Origin: Owenia fusiformis
Taxonomy: Eukaryota > Annelida > Polychaeta > Sabellida > Oweniidae
Direction: 5' to 3'
DNA length: 64,000 nucleotides
Assembly: GCA_903813345.2 (NCBI GenBank)
Contig: CAIIXF020000006.1
Span: forward strand, 32,250,710-32,314,709
The position numbers and the translations under genes are program-made. Positions 49,437 to 61,341 of this stretch are shown piece by piece. Under the pieces are notes generated by a model. That model did no database searches. It had not been told where the DNA came from and was given only the letters and a program-made list of their open reading frames with translations. Position 1 is the stretch's first letter. Every line of letters begins with the position of its first letter.

Positions 49437-50880
49437 TTTTTTAGCTCACATGGTGAGCTTTTGCAATCACTCACTTGTCCGTCTGACTGTCTGTCTGTCC
49501 ATCTGTATCTATATATTACAAGATGTCCGTCCATCCGTCAACAATAGTGGCACGTTTTAAAACCTCTGTTGATAGGATTCCTGTTTTAAGTTATTTCTGT
49601 TCAACATCAATACAGAAAATTCCCCTATGACTCCTGGTTCAAAAGCTCGCCTTTTTTCAAAATGGTCGCCACTTTTGTCTCACGAAATTCACTTTTGACC
49701 CATTTCCTAGGTTTACAAATAATTTCAGGTGTCTTACATTGTAAAAATCCATGTCAATGTAAAGGGTAGATATATGAAATAATTTTGTTACAAAAAATCA
49801 GCGAAAAATTATATCCATTTTTTATTTTTCAGCCATTTTAGTTAACATTGATTTGTCTTTCTGACTCGCGATATCCACTTTCCGTCAATAACAGTGGCAC
49901 GTTTTAAAACATCAATACAGAAAATTCCCCTATGACTCCTGGTTCAAAAGCTCGCCTTTTTTCAAAATGGTCGCCACTTTTGTAGATATATGAAATAATT
50001 TTGTTACAAAAAATCAGCGAAAAATTATATCCATTTTTTATTTTCAGCCATTTTAGTTAATATTGATTTGTCCATCTGTCTCGCAAAATCAACTTTTGGA
50101 CCATTTGCCTTAAACCCTCTGTCGATAGGATTCCCGTTTTAAGTTAATTTTGTTCAACATCAATACAAAAAACTCCTATGACTCTTGGTCCAAAAGCTTG
50201 CCTATTTTCAAAATGGTCGCCATTCTTGTTTCGCGAAATTCACTTTTTTCCCATTTCCTAGCTTTACAAATAATTTAAGCTGTCCTGCATTGTAAAAAGC
50301 CATGTCACTGTAAAGAGTAGTTGTATGAAATAATTTTGTTACAAAATATAATATCCGTTTTTTTTTTTTTCAGCCATTTTAATTTAGTTAACATTGATTT
50401 GTCCATCTGTCTCGCGAAATCCTCTTTTGGACCATTTGCTTAAAACCTCTGTCGATAGGATTCCAGTTTCAAGTTATTTTTGTTCAACATCAATACAAAA
50501 AACTCCCCTACGACTCCTGGTTCAAAAGCTTGCCTGATTTCAAAATGGTCGCCATTTATGTCTCGCGAAATTCAATTTTGGCCCATTTCATAGCTTTACA
50601 AATAATTTCAGGTGTCTTGCATTGCAAAAAGCCATGTCACTATAAAGGGTAGTTGTATGAAATAATTTTGTTACAAATAATTGGCAAAAAATTATATCCG
50701 TTTTTTTCAGCCATTTTACTTAACATCGATTTGTCCATCTGTCTCTCAGTCAGTCCAAAATAGTGGCAAGTGGCTTGAAATAATTTTGTTACAAAAAATC
50801 AGCAAAAAATTATATCCATTTTTTTTATTTTCTGTCACCAAGTGAGCCCAGTACCCACAGTACTAATTTTATCAGTCTCT
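49437..50880 (+). mobile_element. Repeat family K, forward copy with about four tandem units
   Basis: Begins TTTTTAGCTCACATGGTGAG (hairpin 49444-49458), then a GTCTGTCTGTCC run. Units of about 300-330 bp contain 'GGTTCAAAAGCTCGCC', 'TTTCAAAATGGTCGCCA', 'GAAATAATTTTGTTACAAAA'; the second is shortened. Confidence 0.75.
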
Positions 50881-50890
50881 AGTCACTATG

Positions 50891-52696
50891 GTATTATTAT
50901 CCCAACGAACGAAGTTCGGTAGTGATATAGTGAACCCCTCCGTCCGTCTGTCAGTCCGTCCGTCCGTCCGGAAGATAACTCAAATACTAGTAGACAGATT
51001 TTTTCTTCATATCTAGTGGAAAGATGTATAGTGGTGAATAGTAAAAAAAAATTTCAAGATGGCCGCTGCTTTAAAAATGACGGGACTTTTTCGCAAAAAT
51101 CATAAATTTTTCATTCTAAACCAAAGTAATTAATATTATTGTTTGAAATTTTGGTAGTATATTCACAACATTTATCTATTTCACATATACGAGGCCCGAT
51201 CAGAAAGTAAGTAACCAACTGCTCTCATTTTTTCATACTTCATTCAATCACATTGAAATTTTCACAGATGATGTAGAAAATATTAACCTATTAAAAAAGA
51301 CCAAGAACAATGGGTTAGTGTCAATGCTATGTTATGGCTGTTGCTATGGTGATGATTGTTTTGGGTAGGCGGGGCACCCTTTTGTAAGCGGCTTTGGAAG
51401 ATGGTTTGTAGAGTTTTTTATATGCTGTATTCCTCCAAATTGACCTAACATTTTTCATGCAAGACTGAATAATTTGTCTTATGTATTATCACAATGGTAA
51501 TTACACTCCATTGTCTCATTTATAAGTCATTGACACAAAGATATCAAGGGTATATCTGTCATAATGATGGTCATGATTTAGGCACAGTTTCAATCCAGTC
51601 AAATGTGGTTGAAGGGGGATTTTGCTGGCATGATGACAATGGTCCACCTCCACAGAGCCAACATTACCGAAGATACAGTAGATTAAGCCTTTTCCATGGC
51701 CACACAACTACCCCAGGCTCACTATTCCCGAGACCTGGCCCCACATGACTAAATTCTTTCCAAATGCAAAGATGTTGTCCGTCTGGACAGCAATAAGGCC
51801 ATCATTAGAGCTTTCAATAGCAGTTTGCAGTCATTGAATGGTGCCATGTTGCACTTCTTTAAGGACGGAGTGAAACATTGCCTCAACTGCATTGACTTTG
51901 GTAGTGATTATTTTGAAGGACTATGTGTTAAAATGTAGTCTTACATTTGAATTTGATATATTTGGAGGTATTACAACATGTAGAAAACTCTACAAATTAT
52001 CTTCAAACGCCACTTAAAACAGGGTGCCCCACCTACCCAAAACAATTGTCACCATAGCAACAGCAATAACAATGGAATTGACGCTAACCCATTGTCCTTG
52101 GTCTTCTTTAATAGCTAGGTTAATATTTTCTACATCATCTGTGAAAATTTCAATGTGATTGAATAAAGTATGAAGAAATAAGAGCAGTTGGTTACTTACT
52201 TTCTGATCGGGCCTCGTATTCCGTGTTTTTCATCCTGACCCTCAGGGGCCGTGTATGGGGGGTCAGGAAAACAGAAATTTTCGCTAATTTTTAGATCTTT
52301 CTGAAGTATAGCCTAGCTTTATTATACTCAAATGAAAGGCAATTACATGAATTAAGAGTAGATTGCAAATATTGTATCTTTTTTCTGATTCCAGCCTCGT
52401 AAAATTCAAAATGGCCATCTAATGTACGATTTCGCAAAAATTTTTGGATCCCTTCAAGTATGGCTATATTATACTCAAATTGAAGGAATTTTGAAGTAGA
52501 CCACAATTATGGTATTATTTTTCAGATTTGTACCTCAGAAAATTCAAAATGGCTGCTTTGCAGGAATTCGCAATTCTAAAATCTAATTTTTTCAATTTTA
52601 ACCAAAGTAATGAGTATAATATTTTGATTGGAATTCGGTAATTGATATTATGTTCGTTGGGATTTGCTACTCCGCGGAGTTGCCGTTATCTAGTTC
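50891..52696 (+). mobile_element. Repeat family H copy, interrupted by a mariner-type MITE
   Basis: Start TATTATCCCAACGAACGAAG, GTCCGTCC run at 50940-50972, end GTTCGTTGGGATTTGCTACT...GTTATCTAG. The element 51190-52216 splits it. Confidence 0.75.
51190..52216. mobile_element. Mariner-type MITE, 1027 bp
   Basis: Ends CGAGGCCCGATCAGAAAGTA and its inverse, TA duplication. TACGAGG...CAGAAAGT ends are characteristic of mariner families. Inverted similarity continues well inward (arms over 200 bp); frames inside are not transposase. Confidence 0.85.
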
Positions 52697-52756
52697 TTAT
52701 ACTGTATAAATCATTTATTAAACAAATGTTCTATGCATCCGCCTTCACCTTCACAA

Positions 52757-52984
52757 TCACATGGTGACGAGGACCGAACTGGTCAATGGTGTGATCCAGC
52801 AATTATTGTGGTTGTTCTCTCCACTTATCCTGCAAACTTCTTTTAGTTGATCAATAGTTTGTGGGGTATAACCATTAACTACAATACATTGCTCCAGGTG
52901 CCCCCATGTATGATAGTCACAGAGGTTGGCATCTGGTGTATTGGGTGACAATTCATCAGGACTTATATTCTTCAAAAGGGACAT
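52757..52984 (-). pseudogene. Mariner-type transposase C-terminal remnant (inverted)
   Basis: 'ISPDELSPNTPDANLCDYHT' and 'WGHLEQCI' resemble the block containing the last catalytic Asp of mariner transposases (SPDLNPxDYxxWG). It reads minus, opposite to the adjoining remnant at 53012. Confidence 0.65.
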
Positions 52985-53011
52985 CTGTCAAGAATGAGGG
53001 CTCTTTCAACC

Positions 53012-53116
53012 CCAGGTGATTACTTATTCCAGCAGGATAATGCTCCAACTAGCCATAGGGCAAAAGTCGCTATGGAATATCTGGAGGAGAATACCCCTTG
53101 ATTCATTAGTCCTGAT
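53012..53116 (+). pseudogene. Mariner-type transposase core remnant
   Basis: 'GDYLFQQDNAPTSHRAKVAM' matches the second-Asp block (FQQDNAPxH) of Tc1/mariner transposases, continuing to 'LEENTP', a TGA and 'FISPD'. The C-terminal continuation is not downstream but inverted at 52757-52984, showing an internal inversion. Confidence 0.75.
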
Positions 53117-53489
53117 TAATAACCACTTAACAAAGATTGTGGCAGATTTAGTGAACATGATAAATGTGCTAGGCCTATTGATGATCACATAAAATTATAG
53201 AAAATCGTTAAATCTTGGACACATGAACAATTTGCCATTAATATTCAAAGATCTGACAATAAAAATTAAAGTCAGTATTAGCTAAAGTATTTAAATGGTA
53301 AAATATGCCTATCCTTAAGTTTCTGTAAAAAAGATTTCATGTCAATACCATGATGTTATGATACTTTTTTTGCCTTCTAAAAAAGTTGCAAATTTTTTTG
53401 GCACACCCTGTATCAGTGTATATCTATTTTTATCCCACCCTAAGTGCTTTATATGATTGTATAAAAGCATTGTATAACTGCAATATAAA

Positions 53490-53595
53490 ACCAACACTCA
53501 TCGTATACAACTCTTGAGAACGATATACAACTCCTGGATAGCGTATACAACTCCTGGACAGCGTATACAACTCTTCGACTTGATATACAACTGCT
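53490..53595. repeat. Minisatellite, unit about 22 bp, five copies
   Basis: Copies of CGTATACAACTCCTGGACAG with small changes. Confidence 0.85.
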
Positions 53596-53647
53596 GAATT
53601 TAGATTAACCTTTTATTGATTAAGGATAAGGGTGGGATAATAAGATC

Positions 53648-53788
53648 ATATAATGGTTGATTCTGTATATCGTTATACTCTCGTGAGTATATGATATATT
53701 CACTCGTTCCCTTCAGTCACTCGTGAATATATCATATACTCACTTGAGTATAAACACGATATACAGAATCAACCATTATATAACCTCG
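53648..53788. repeat. Hairpin MITE of about 140 bp
   Basis: TATAATGGTTGATTCTGTAT at the left is exactly mirrored at the right; the arms contain ACTCGTGAGTATATGATATA around a centre near 53715. Confidence 0.85.
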
Positions 53789-54850
53789 TAATATATATCT
53801 AAAGAGATACAGTGGATATCTATTCGTGGTTTCAAAATCCTGTTTTTATTTTGACATGATATTCTATGAATCTGTGAATATAATACTGAAAAATGAAAGA
53901 ATATCTTAAGGCTTTGAAAAATATCATTTTTATTCATGAAGGGATATTGATATCTTTGTGAGTAAATGTAGTGATATATTTTCACACATAGCTAGACAAG
54001 ATTTATCAAATTCCAGCTAATCAGAACACAGTTTTTCAAATATTCATCAATTTTATAATTGCAGTTGAGTGAAAACCTATAAATAGTAGGAATAGCAAGA
54101 CATGTGCTTGTGCAGGTCAGATGCTGGTTAGTTTGGACTATTAACCTTTGAAAACCCATGCAAAAAGTTTCCTTGCAAAAAGTCATATGTGATAGGCTAC
54201 TGCACACATGGCACATGACTCAATGAATTGTGGATGATTTACTGTATTCATATTTAATTTGGCGAGCGTTTTAAATTTGCGAATTAAAAAAATTGCCAAA
54301 TTAAATACTTAAGTAGTTGCCAAAATCCCCGGATATATGACATGGTTTTCGTTTGGTGCACTTCCAGTTATAAGAAAGATAGAATTATGGCCAGGCCGTT
54401 TAAATTTATTGAAACGAAAAATATTGAAGAAATTTATAATAACAACAAGAAATAATGAAGAAATTGTTTATCAACAACACTTCAATGAGTATCATGAATT
54501 GGGTTGGATGAGATAATGTCTGGGACACTTGAAAAACCGTCAATTTAAATAAACGCCAATAGGCCAAAAAACACAAAATGGCCAAATTAAAGACAAAAAC
54601 AGTAATCCACTTATGTATTATCATAGACTTTCAATTTGGGCTGCCACACTTATTCAGAGTTTTGAAACAAAACAGATAGCTATGTTTAAATCATCCTACA
54701 ATTCATTTAATCATTGTGACCATTCATTGAACATTTGGAAAAATGGTAAATTGTTCGAGTTCTACTGTATTCATTGTATTTCATATGACCCAGAAACAAG
54801 ATTATTTGTTATTTGAAATTTCCTATTTGCTGTTAACTTGACTGTTGTTA
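53789..54850. other. No recognised feature
   Basis: AT-rich DNA between repeats; no frame, RNA or repeat is supported. Confidence 0.5.
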
Positions 54851-55085
54851 CTGTTAATTGAATGTTAGATATGTTTAGCCATCTTTATTATACTCATATG
54901 AATTCATTTTGCTTATACATTTTTGTAAGTATATATATCTTTTATTGACTCTTTAGATGTCATGACCTGACATATTAGTCATTACAAAATGAAATTTCAC
55001 AAAACTACACTACACTACACTAATATATACAATTTATGCAAAAAACTTGTTATTTACATACTTAACGTGTGATGCATCCAAAATG

Positions 55086-55925
55086 TTAATCTCCAGGCAA
55101 GTTTAAGTTTTTGAATGATTTTGTAATAAAACTTCCAACTTGCTTTTGCACATATTTATCTTTTGAAGATATTAACATAATGAATGTATTTTCAGGATCA
55201 TGTTGATCAACATTAATTTTGCTAGTGAAGTTGTCAAACAATACTTTTCTATTTTCTCTATGTAAATGGCATTTAATCATGAAATGAACCTCATTTTCTA
55301 TTTCCCCACAAAAGTTACATAATCTTTCATATTCAGGTTTTGGCCGTGGTTTTACATGTCTACCCAGTTCTGTTTGTAATTTATGTGAACTTAATCTCAG
55401 TTGTAAAATTGATTGCCTGTGATTTTTGTTTTGAAGGCTTAAATATTGTTCTCTTTCAAAAGTTGTTTTGAATTTAATGTATGTTCTTAAAACTGGGTAT
55501 AATTGTAAATCACACTTCCATTTCTCCTTATAATTTTGGTACAATATTTTAGTTAGGTTCTTTTTAAATACATAGTCATCCTCAACAACTTGTTCATTCC
55601 AAGTGCTTTGGAGATTACAATCTTTTAAAAAATTATGAACCTTACTTGAACAAGTATTTTTAAATCCTAAACTGTACATTTCATAATCATATAGATATGC
55701 TTTATAAAGGAGGTTATTTGGACAAAGTTGTATAAGCCGTATCCAATATTTAATAAGATGAATATCAAAGCACAAACTAAGTGGAAAACGACCCAGCTCT
55801 CCATAGACTGCTAGGGTTGCAGTTGATGTTTTCACACCAAGGATGCTTTTTAAAAAGGACAGGTGAATAGTTTCAAGTGACTTGATATGTTTTTTACTTG
55901 ACCATATTTCTGAACCATACATCAA
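55086..55925 (-). pseudogene. LINE ORF2: thumb and C-terminal Cys/His region
   Basis: Continues with 'MMYGSEIWSSKKHIKSLETI', the usual block after the RT, and ends with 'CNFCGEIENEVHFMIKC', a CxxC...HxxxxC motif typical of LINE C-termini. 279 codons are open, so decay here is modest. Confidence 0.85.
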
Positions 55926-56599
55926 AATTGGTTGGACAAGTGAATCAAATAAATGTAAGGCAACAGATATCTGGATATGGGAATGTCATTAAACTTGTGA
56001 TATTGTTGCTTTATTTTGAATAAAGCTTTTCTAGATTGTTCTTTAAGATAGCATATTTGTTTATCAAAATTATTTTTACTGTTGAAGATACACCCTAGGT
56101 ATTTGTAGTCTTCTACACATGCAATCACTTCATCATTGAATTTAAAAGTTTCATCTGATTTAGAGTTAAAAATAATAGCCTTTGTTTTAACTGTGTTGAC
56201 AACAAGATGATAGTTTCTGCAAAAATCAAAGAGAGAGTCTAGCATAGATTGCGCCCCAGATTTAGAGCTAGCCATTAATACTAAGTCATCAGCCCAAAGT
56301 AGATGGTTTAAAGAAACACCTTCAAACTCGATACCATGTTCTGAGGGAAGAAAATCTTTCAAGTCATCCAAAAAATGGTTGAAAAGATATGTACTGAGAA
56401 CAGAGCCCTGCATAACTCCAATTCCAGTATTGTACGTTGGAGTAATGCCATCTTTAAGTCTGAGACATGGTTTTGATTTTTTATACATGCTATCAATAAT
56501 TTTAAACATTTTTGAACTTGGATGTATCCCTGATTTACATAATTTATAAAGAAGTGCTGTCCTGTTGACATAATCAAACGCTTTCCTAAAATCTACCAT
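55922..56599 (-). pseudogene. LINE ORF2: reverse transcriptase catalytic core
   Basis: 'MVDFRKAFDYVNRTAL' (first catalytic Asp), 'GVMQGSVLSTYLFNHFLDD' and 'NHLLWADDLVLMASS' (active-site ADD) are intact. 'FCRNYHLVVNTVKTKAIIF' and 'YKYLGCIFNSK' follow. The frame is lost at about 55965 by one base, overlapping the next part by four bases. Confidence 0.88.
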
Positions 56600-56792
56600 T
56601 ATACAATATAGAGGCTTTTTCTACCTCTTAAAATGTGAAATAATAGTATTTAAAATGAACAAATTATCTGTTGTACGGTGACCAGATTTGTAAGCACTTT
56701 GTAACGGGTCTTGAATATTGAGCATTTATGCGTTGAACACTAATCTTGTTTGAATGATTGTATCAAAAACATTTCCTAAACAAGCAAGTACA

Positions 56793-57793
56793 TTAATTGT
56801 TAATTCCTCTGTAATTATCTGGATTGAAACGTGATCCTTGTTTGTAAAGAGTGGAGAGCATACCGATACTCCATTCTTCAGGGTAATCTCCTTTATCAAA
56901 AATAAAATTAAAAAGTGCAGTAAAATCCAATGATAGAGCTTTACAATTTTTGATAATATTAGATGGTAAACCATCAATACCTGGCGATTTATTAGCATTA
57001 ATTTTATTTAAGGCATTTAGAACCTCTTTTTCATGTATGACATTGTTAAGTAAATGACCACTAATTTGTAATGAATCTGTGTATGAATTATGCATGTTAT
57101 ATTCCAATATAAAGATTTGCATTTTCTCTAAAGCTTCATAATCAAAGAAGTCATATTTAGGTGCTTTACCAAGGTTTTTAAAAGTATCAAAAAGTACAGA
57201 GGTTGAAATTGGTATATCTCTGCTTTCATTTTTACCAGGGATAGAATGTACCATTTTCCAAAATTCTGTGGGATTATGAGCTTTAAAGTTTAATAATGAT
57301 TTCAATAAGTCAGTTTGATATGCTCGTTTTTCTCTTTGCTTTGTTTGATTATATTTTTTCTGAATAATTGAAATTTCTAAGTCTGAATTATTTTCCTTAA
57401 TTGCATTCCGTAATTGTTGTTTTAATCTTTTGCACTCATCATTGAACCAGGGATTAACTGGGAATTTATTTTTAGACTTTTTAAGTTGCTTTAACTGCAG
57501 AGTGCTTTCAGACGCATGATAAATAACACGTTTAAGAACATTCAACAAGCTATTTGAATCAATGTTTTGTCCCATTTTAAAATAAAAATCATCTAAAATA
57601 TCAGTGCTAATATCATATATATTGTCATGAAGAATTTCAATAAAATTATATTTTGCTTTAAAATCCCATCTAAAATATGAATATGGCAAAATGTTAGTTT
57701 TAACATTTTTATCTGACTGGGAAGTGCTTTTTGAATGCTTAATATTAAGACCAAAGTGAATTGGTGCATGGTCTGAGTCAGTATACTGTACAT
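56793..57793 (-). pseudogene. LINE ORF2: endonuclease end, linker and start of RT
   Basis: It starts with the APE endonuclease terminal motif 'DSDHAPIHFGLNI' (57730-57790). 'NPWFNDECKRLKQQLRNAI' and 'NPTEFWKMVHS' are the conserved linker; 'LNKINANKSPGIDGLPSNII' and 'NPDNYRGI' begin the RT. The frame fails just after NYRGI (about 56810); the continuation 'INVLACLGNVFDTIIQTRL' reads in the next frame to about 56726. Confidence 0.85.
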
Positions 57794-58085
57794 ATCATGT
57801 AATTTATAATCTGGAACAGATGTGTTTTATTCACAAATGTAAATCAGACAAAATGTGTGGAGTGGGGACGATTTCTTGTGGAAAATTCAATAAATCTATC
57901 AGGGAATGGGTCAGGATATCAACTTAGAAAATACTGAAAATTGTAATGTTTGAAAAACCAACTTAGTCTATTATTAAACCTCAACATCTTATTCTTATAG
58001 CCCAAAAATATCAATTTATTTCATCAATCCATATGATGAGAAGCCATTTCCATTGATCGGGTGAATCAAATCATTAATGTTAGGA

Positions 58086-59522
58086 TTATTATCCCGTAGA
58101 ACTAAGTTCTGAGGGATATAGGGAACGCCCCTGTCCATCCGTCTGTACTTACGTCCGTACTTACAACCGTACGTACGTCCGTCCAGGGCAATAACTCAAA
58201 TGCCGTTGGCCCGATTTTGTTCATATTTTGTATACATATACCCTATGGGGGTAGAAGTTCTGCTTTAAAGGGGATTTAATCAAAATGGCCACTCATTTAA
58301 AAATCACGGCCATTTTAGTGCAGATTTTAGAGTAATTTAAGTGCAATATGTAAAATATGTAATAGCAATATGTTTTAAATGTAAAAAAATTATATAGGAC
58401 ATTAATAAAGCTAGAAATGTAGATATTAAAGAAGCACATGGCAGCCATCTTGAAAAATGGCGGCCTTTACTCATTATTTTACGATTTTTGCTGGAACTCG
58501 AAAAGTAGTGGAGCGATTTTGTTCATATTTGGTATGTAAATACTATAAGCATGGCACACTGTCTAATGACACTTTTGGTAGAAGGTGGCCATTTTGAAAA
58601 ATGGCCGCCATTTTAACATATTTTATTGTTAGTACCTCAAATGAAATACCCGATTCTGATTGGTTGATTAGCGGTCAACAATATGCACTGTTGACCGCTA
58701 CTAGGTACTGTTGACCGCTACTTTTGAAAAAAGTTTCATGACGTCATAATGTTTATATATAAAACATGGTAGACGGACATTTTGCAAACGTGATATTTTG
58801 ACTTTACTAGACGACAAGTATAGCAAAAATACAAATAGAAACATAAAATTAACATTAATTTACTAATGAGAACCCAGTGATGTACCGAAAACAGAGAGTT
58901 TAGCTTCCACTGTCTTCAGATTTTCTAAAAAAAATATTGTTGGCGTGGTTCGGAGAAAAGATTGTGAAATGAAAACATGCCGATTAATGATTGACGTGTA
59001 TATGTGTATTATTAGTTTCTTCGGACTAACAAAACAATTGTAGACCTCTCCATTCGGTCAACCGTCAAAATCATATACCTCGACTGTAAACCTTGAAACT
59101 ACTGTTGACCTCGACCTTCGGTCTCTGTCAACATTAGTTTCTCGGTTTACAGTCTCGGTATACAATTTTGCCGGTTGACCTCTGGAGAGGTCAACAATTG
59201 TATACTATAACTTAAAAAGGAGTGGAGCAATTTTGTTCATATTTGGTATGTAAATACTAATAAGCATGGCACACTGTCCAATAACACTTTTGGTAGAGGG
59301 TGGCCATTTTGAAAAATGGCCACCATTTTAACGTATTTTACTATGACTGGAAAGTAGTGGAGTGATTTTGTTTATATTTGGTATGTGAATACTATAAGCA
59401 TGGCACACTGTCTAATGGCACTTTTGGTAGAAAGTGGCCATTTTGATAAATGGCTGCCATCTTTGCTATATACCAGCCATGGCTGTTCAATGGGATTTGC
59501 TATGCGTTGCTGTTGTCTAGTT
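58086..59522 (+). mobile_element. Repeat family H copy with an unrelated insert
   Basis: Start TTATTATCCCGTAGAACTAA, GTCCGTAC-type run, core units with 'GGCCATTTTGAAAAATGGCC', end GGCTGTTCAATGGGATTTGC...GTTGTCTAG. About 58629-59205 interrupts a core unit. Confidence 0.75.
58629..59205. mobile_element. Insert in family H, unclassified
   Basis: The core unit reads through on both sides ('ATTTTATT' / 'TATAACTT'). The insert carries three GTTGACCGCTA-like motifs near the left and GGTCAACAATTGTATAC at the right; its own ends are imprecise. Confidence 0.55.
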
Positions 59523-59679
59523 GTCATCGTCATGGGGCAGGAAAGGTCGAAAATGAATTGTTTTCTTGCCTGAATATTTTCCAGTAGCAATTCCAATCAG
59601 ACTGACTTGATAATCAAAAAATGGCAACTCTTCTGGTTTTGATTGTCCTTTTTGAGGAGATAGAGCGTTATCTCTGATT

Positions 59680-59775
59680 GTTCCCTGCGCATTATACGGA
59701 AACCCATTATACCGACACGCATTGTACCGAAAGGCATTGTACCGAATGCCATAATACTGACGCACATTGTAAAGT
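59680..59775. repeat. Short degenerate tandem repeat, unit about 15 bp
   Basis: Copies of GCATTGTACCGAAAG/GCATTATACGGAAAC. Confidence 0.75.
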
Positions 59776-59779
59776 TTTC

Positions 59780-60898
59780 CTGCGTGTATCTATCTGCGAT
59801 GTAACTTTTAAGAGACAATGCAAGCGCAACTTAATTGATAGATAAATTATCGATCGAACACATATTTAAAGTTTATTTGGAGTAAAATATTAGACAGTTT
59901 TTAGGTTTTGATACATGATATTCATTAATTAGAATTGACGAAAATCTTAACAAACGAGACAACATGTATTTTGAGACGAGAACAACCTGTCATCAGAGCA
60001 TCAGAGATAGAAAAGCCACCCATTCGTTTGTCTATTTGTCCGTCTATTTATTCGGAAAACAACTCAATAGTTTATAGGAATACCCCTAATGGCCACAGGA
60101 CGTCTGATTTAGAACAATCTTCGAAAATGGAAGCCAGTTAATTCCAACATTTAGTGTTGTCTAGCCTTTAATTCAAGGATCCCTTCTTGAGGGCAGAAAA
60201 ACGGGATAAAAATGTAAAAGAAAATACAGTAATCTTAAACATGTTCTTCGGGTTGGATTATCAAATCACAAAAATATTTTTTTCTTTTCACAACCTTTAT
60301 TTTGCTAAACAGGACATTTCGGATCTACCTAAATAAAATAAAAATACAGTAAATTGAATTGAAATTAAATGTAACCCATTGTATTACACGAACTGACAAC
60401 ATTACGTAGAATCAACTGTTACGCATTGAACTTTATTAATCTATGACAAAACATTTTTTGCTAGAATATTACATATGATTTGAAATAGCGAGCCATGTGT
60501 ACATCAAACCATTGGAAAGCTTGTTTAGTGTTCTTTAATCTCATTCATAACAAAATTGAATAAAATGTTCATGGACTGGGAAATTAAGTGTTACGCACAG
60601 AACTTTAATGATAAATCAAGAAATATCTTCGCAAGCTCAACATTATGTACGTCTTTTGTTTATGATATGAAATACATTGTATTCTTCTTTATTTTGATCC
60701 AAACTAAACTTAAATAATAAATAAAAGTGACATATTTTTTCAGACTTACAACTTTACATGAAGGTTTGACTTGGGCTGTGATTTTAGGGTGTTTGCAGTT
60801 TTAAGTTTCCCTTCCTTGATGAAACTTAAGAAAAATGTAAAATAACACACATAAAATGGTGGCCATTCTTCAAAATGGTCGACTAGTCCCCAAAGTTT
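59780..60898. other. No recognised feature
   Basis: AT-rich DNA with no supported gene, RNA or repeat. Confidence 0.5.
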
Positions 60899-61341
60899 TA
60901 TTATCCCATCGAACGAAGTTCGGAGGGATATAGGGAACGCCTCCGTCCGTCCGTCCGTCCGTACGTCCGTCCGTCCGGGCAATAACTCAAATACCGTTGG
61001 CCCGATTTTATTCATATTTTGTACACATATACCCTATGGGGGTAGAAGTTCTGCTCGAAAGACGATTTTCAAAATGGCCGCTCATTTAAAAATGGCGGCC
61101 ATTTTAGTGCCGATTTTACCATAATTTAGGTGCAATATGTAAAACTGTAATAGCAATATGTTTTATGGGCCATGCTTAAAGTATTCACATTCCAAATATG
61201 AACAAAATCGCTCAACTACTTTTCAAGTTACAGCAAAAATCGTAAAATGACGTGCAAGAAGGCAGCCATTTTTCAAGATGGCTGCCATGTATTTCTTCTG
61301 TATTTACATTTCTAGCTTAATCAATGTCCTTTATAACTTTT

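Larger units (their letters stand above)
49124..53410. mobile_element. Tc1/mariner-type element, 4.3 kb with nested repeats
   Basis: Ends CAGGGTGTGCCAAAAAAAT and its inverse plus 'GCAACTTTTTTAGA', TA at both sides. Subterminal 250 bp at each end also match inversely ('AATTGTTCATATGTCCAAGA'). Copies of families K and H (49437-50880, 50891-52696) occupy the middle. Transposase remnants remain at the right. Confidence 0.85.
54900..57793 (-). mobile_element. 5'-truncated, frameshifted LINE
   Basis: Reading right to left: the end of an APE endonuclease ('SDHAPIHF'), linker, RT and a C-terminal Cys/His region. The left end is the 3' UTR, placed roughly at 54900 (ATAAAAGATATATATA). The right end breaks off in the endonuclease. 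The target duplication was not resolved. Confidence 0.8.
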
